Notes under the pieces: model-generated | The model's database searches: none | Seen by the model: only the letters and a program-made list of their open reading frames with translations | What the model was told of the DNA's origin: nothing | Source of the DNA: Bacteroidota bacterium | GTDB taxonomy: Bacteria; Bacteroidota; Bacteroidia; Bacteroidales; Bacteroidaceae | Assembly: GCA_023458215.1 (NCBI GenBank) | Contig: JAEXAJ010000131.1 | Span: 1-39,042, forward strand | Length of the DNA: 39,042 nucleotides | Direction: 5' to 3' | Translations under genes and position numbers: made by a program | Part shown: positions 37,250 to 39,042 of the stretch, piece by piece | Layout of the letters: every line of letters begins with the position of its first letter | Numbering within the stretch: position 1 is the stretch's first letter

Positions 37250-37257
37250 CAAAGATA
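37250..37257 (-). promoter_or_regulatory. -7 element of the invertible promoter, facing left (OFF)
   Basis: Minus-strand TATCTTTG, a perfect TAnnTTTG, preceded by a T/A-rich stretch but without a perfect TTTG -33. Transcription would begin near 37243, cross the left repeat and run antisense into the 3' end of the recombinase gene. Confidence 0.65.
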
Positions 37258-37511
37258 TAAAAAGAGTTTAAAACAGTGGTATATAACACTCTTTTATTTG
37301 TACATAAAGCACGATATTTCCTTTATAAGACTCTTGAACCCTAAAACCTACCTTATTTTTTCATTCTTTACGTGGAGTAAACCATGTGTCGTGCCACCTT
37401 GCGCTTTTGTCAAAAACGCGAGGTCGGATGCTTGTTGCCTTTACTGAACCTACAAATCGAAAATACGGGTGTCATGCCTCTGCAACGCCTTGCAGATTGG
37501 TGTATTTGTGG

Positions 37512-37535
37512 TTTCCGTTACCTAACAAGTAACTA
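37512..37535 (-). repeat. Right inverted repeat of the switch (recombination site)
   Basis: Exact reverse complement of 37212-37235, with the same GTTAC-N7-GTAAC core read on the minus strand. Its outer edge lies 41 bases before the start codon of the 86-aa gene. Confidence 0.88.
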
Positions 37536-37576
37536 AGCCCCCCAAAGCTAGAACATAAAGTATTAAATTACTACTT

Positions 37577-37837
37577 ATGAAGAACAAACAAACATATAAA
37601 AAAGGTGATAAAGTATGGGTACAAATACCCACAGCAGGTAACAACCCTACCAAACACCTTGCATTGATTCTGGCAGTATTACTAACTCCAACTCATTATA
37701 ACCGGGAACTTCACTTTGCAGTCCGCTATCTGGACAACACAGGCACAGCCGCTTATCAATGCATCCCCGAAAGCTGGATCGAAGGACTTGCCAATGATGA
37801 ACAAGTAAACAATGTACGAACAACAATATATCATTAA
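37577..37837 (+). CDS. Small SH3-like protein, first gene of the switched operon
   Basis: An 86-aa protein with no signal peptide, hence cytoplasmic. I do not recognise a named family. The opening YKKGDKVWVQIPTAG, the middle HFAVRYLDNTG and the closing CIPESWIEG resemble the strand-turn pattern of small SH3/KOW/Tudor-like barrels (GDKV-, -RYLD.G- and -PES.I-). Such folds bind nucleic acid or protein, so a regulatory role in the downstream transcript is possible but only a guess. It lies 41 bases after the right inverted repeat and 40 before the lipoprotein gene, so it should be co-expressed with it when the promoter is ON. Confidence 0.7.
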   Translation: MKNKQTYKKGDKVWVQIPTAGNNPTKHLALILAVLLTPTHYNRELHFAVRYLDNTGTAAYQCIPESWIEGLANDEQVNNVRTTIYH

Positions 37838-37840
37838 CCC

Positions 37841-37859
37841 TCTTCCCGCCTCGGGAGGA
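37841..37859 (+). promoter_or_regulatory. Hairpin between the 86-aa gene and the lipoprotein gene
   Basis: An 8-bp stem with one G-U pair (37841-37848 with 37852-37859) and a 3-base loop, followed by CTTTAAAAAC. It lies just after the stop of the 86-aa gene. It could attenuate the downstream lipoprotein gene or be an mRNA processing point; there is no clear T run. Confidence 0.35.
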
Positions 37860-37877
37860 CTTTAAAAACTCAATTTT

Positions 37878-39042
37878 ATGATGAAAGCAATTAGATTCTA
37901 TGCCATGCTCCTTGTAGCAGCAGTGGCAATGTGGAGTTGCGGTGACGATTATGACGACACCGCTTTGAGAAAAGACGTAAGCGATCTGCAATCGCGAGTA
38001 GAGAAACTGGAAGCGTGGAGCACCACCGTGAACGGGCAGATCAGTGCCCTGCAAGGATTGGTCACCGCTCTGCAAGAGAATGACTACGTGACAGGCGTAT
38101 CGCCCATCACCGTAGACGGAAAAACCGGTTACACCATCACCTTCACCAAAAGTGACCCCATCACCATCTTCGACGGTCTGGACGGAAAGAACGGCGCTGA
38201 CGGTACCACTCCCGTAATCGGTGTAGATAAATTCACCGACGGAGTTTACTACTGGACGGTGAAGACCGGTACAGCCGCTGCTATCTGGGTAAAGGATGCC
38301 GCCGGCAACAAAATACCCACTACCGGCGCTGTGGGCGCAACACCCCAGTTGGGCGTAGCCACCCACACAGATGGTAAAGTGTACTGGCAGTTGAACGGCA
38401 CTTGGTTGAAAAACGGTCAGGACATGGTACCCGCCACAGGCGATAAAGGCGAAACCGGAGCAACAGGTGCCCAAGGCGACACTGTGTTCAAGAAAGACGG
38501 TGTGACAGTGAATGCTGACAATACCGTGACCTTCACCCTGGCGGGCGACAATGGAGCTACATTTACTTTGCCTATGGCCGATGCCATCAATATTTTCAGT
38601 GACTTCAGCACTATCACTACCGCCGCAGCAAAGGACATCACACTGGCACTGAACATAAAGGATGCTGATTATGCTGCCATCAAAGCCGAAGTGACCAACA
38701 ACAAGGGACTGGGCGCAGCTGTTGCCACTCGCGCTGCCAGAACACCGTGGACGGTAGCTATCAAGCAAGTTCCGACCTTCAATGCCGATGGCAGCATCAA
38801 GGACCAAGCTATCGTTACCGTTACCCCTCCGACAATGGATGATGCGATAAAAGACACAGACACCGCTCTGCTGAAAGTAACAATCGTAGGCAAGGATGGA
38901 AAAGAGCACACCGCCACCCGTGTACTTTATTATAGCAATCAGATAGAGTGGGCAGAAGGTAACTTGATAGCCAACGCCGATAATAGCGGTTGCGAAATAG
39001 GTGCGCCAACCGATGCCGGTTTGTACTTCCAGTTCGGTTCGC
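37878..39042 (+). CDS. DUF4988-type surface lipoprotein, 5' part (runs off the window)
   Basis: At least 388 codons, open to the window edge. Lipoprotein signal ending AMWSC, then acidic GDDYDD, as in surface-exported Bacteroides lipoproteins. A coiled coil follows (about 30-70, DVSDLQSRVEKLEAWSTTVN), then the DUF4988 pattern (VSPITVDGKTGYTITFTKS, IFDGLDGKNGADGTTPVIGV, GVYYWTVKTG, ATPQLGV). A short collagen-like G-x-y run is at about 188-202 (GDKGETGATGAQGDT). Beta-rich domains then begin. The domain also occurs at the N-terminus of PL29 lyases, so an enzyme or an adhesin could follow beyond the edge. The start at 37878 or the next codon is equally good. Expression is predicted to be phase-variable through the upstream switch. 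Confidence 0.85.
   Translation, partial: MMKAIRFYAMLLVAAVAMWSCGDDYDDTALRKDVSDLQSRVEKLEAWSTTVNGQISALQGLVTALQENDYVTGVSPITVDGKTGYTITFTKSDPITIFDGLDGKNGADGTTPVIGVDKFTDGVYYWTVKTGTAAAIWVKDAAGNKIPTTGAVGATPQLGVATHTDGKVYWQLNGTWLKNGQDMVPATGDKGETGATGAQGDTVFKKDGVTVNADNTVTFTLAGDNGATFTLPMADAINIFSDFSTITTAAAKDITLALNIKDADYAAIKAEVTNNKGLGAAVATRAARTPWTVAIKQVPTFNADGSIKDQAIVTVTPPTMDDAIKDTDTALLKVTIVGKDGKEHTATRVLYYSNQIEWAEGNLIANADNSGCEIGAPTDAGLYFQFGS

Larger units (their letters stand above)
37212..37535. other. Invertible promoter segment (phase-variation switch)
   Basis: A 324-bp segment bounded by perfect 24-bp inverted repeats with a 276-bp non-coding interior. It lies between a tyrosine recombinase gene and a surface-lipoprotein operon. 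The interior has one good Bacteroides -7 box, on the minus strand near its left end. In the orientation shown the promoter points away from the operon (OFF); flipped, the box would map to 37490-37497, about 80 bases before the start codon at 37577. I see no TAnnTTTG on the plus strand inside the segment. This also accounts for the gene-free stretch 37201-37576. Confidence 0.85.

Noticed and set aside
37212..37535. Insertion sequence or MITE
   Set aside because: No transposase inside, no target duplication outside the 24-bp arms, and a recombinase gene abuts with a tyrosine-recombinase-type core in each arm. An invertible promoter explains all parts better.
37647..38909. Long open frame (about 420 codons) on the minus strand opposite the lipoprotein gene
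   Set aside because: It is Cys/His/Ser-rich without domain pattern, and the plus-strand frame has a lipoprotein signal and recognisable DUF4988 blocks. It is a shadow of biased codon use.

Overview
The window looks like the chromosome of a gut Bacteroides (order Bacteroidales). The evidence is two SusC/SusD pairs, a hybrid two-component regulator, Bacteroidales lipoproteins with an acidic stretch after the lipid-bearing cysteine, DUF3575/DUF3868/fimbrillin-type genes, and promoter -7 elements of the Bacteroides type (TAnnTTTG) instead of E. coli-type boxes. The species cannot be told from this reading.

Layout. (1) 1-4130: mutA-mutB, the two subunits of methylmalonyl-CoA mutase (succinate/propionate metabolism), closed by a terminator. 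(2) 4160-8336: an orphan membrane sensor histidine kinase, then a DUF3575 + DUF3868 pair of the kind found in fimbria-like operons. (3) 8414-17664, minus strand: polysaccharide utilisation locus (PUL) operon A, in transcription order heparinase II/III-type lyase 1, SusC, SusD, small surface lipoprotein, GH88 unsaturated glucuronyl hydrolase. (4) 17822-21868, minus: a hybrid two-component system (HTCS) regulator. (5) 21869-22235: a 367-bp gap with the HTCS promoter and three 22-bp palindromic repeats. (6) 22236-24806: lyase 2, a lipoprotein. (7) 24910-28272, minus: a three-gene fimbrial-type operon lying inside the PUL. (8) 28424-35944, minus: PUL operon B, lyase 3, SusC, SusD. (9) 36217 to the end, plus: a tyrosine recombinase, a 324-bp segment bounded by perfect 24-bp inverted repeats and carrying one promoter, an 86-aa SH3-like protein, and the start of a large DUF4988-type surface lipoprotein.

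How it works together. The three lyases are paralogues with the same apparent catalytic residues. Lyase 2 has a lipoprotein signal (probably surface) and lyases 1 and 3 have ordinary signal peptides (probably periplasm). The two SusC/SusD pairs would import the fragments, GH88 would remove the unsaturated uronic acid left by lyase action, and the HTCS would sense a fragment and activate the operons. The promoter regions of operons A and B share a 29-30-bp motif that is a candidate HTCS operator. No sulfatase is present, so a uronic-acid glycan with little or no sulfate is the likelier target. This is inference.

The most striking feature is the invertible promoter at 37212-37535. Its only good promoter points left, away from the surface-lipoprotein genes, so this copy is read as OFF. 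Inversion by the adjacent recombinase would put the promoter about 75 bp upstream of the 86-aa gene and switch the operon ON.
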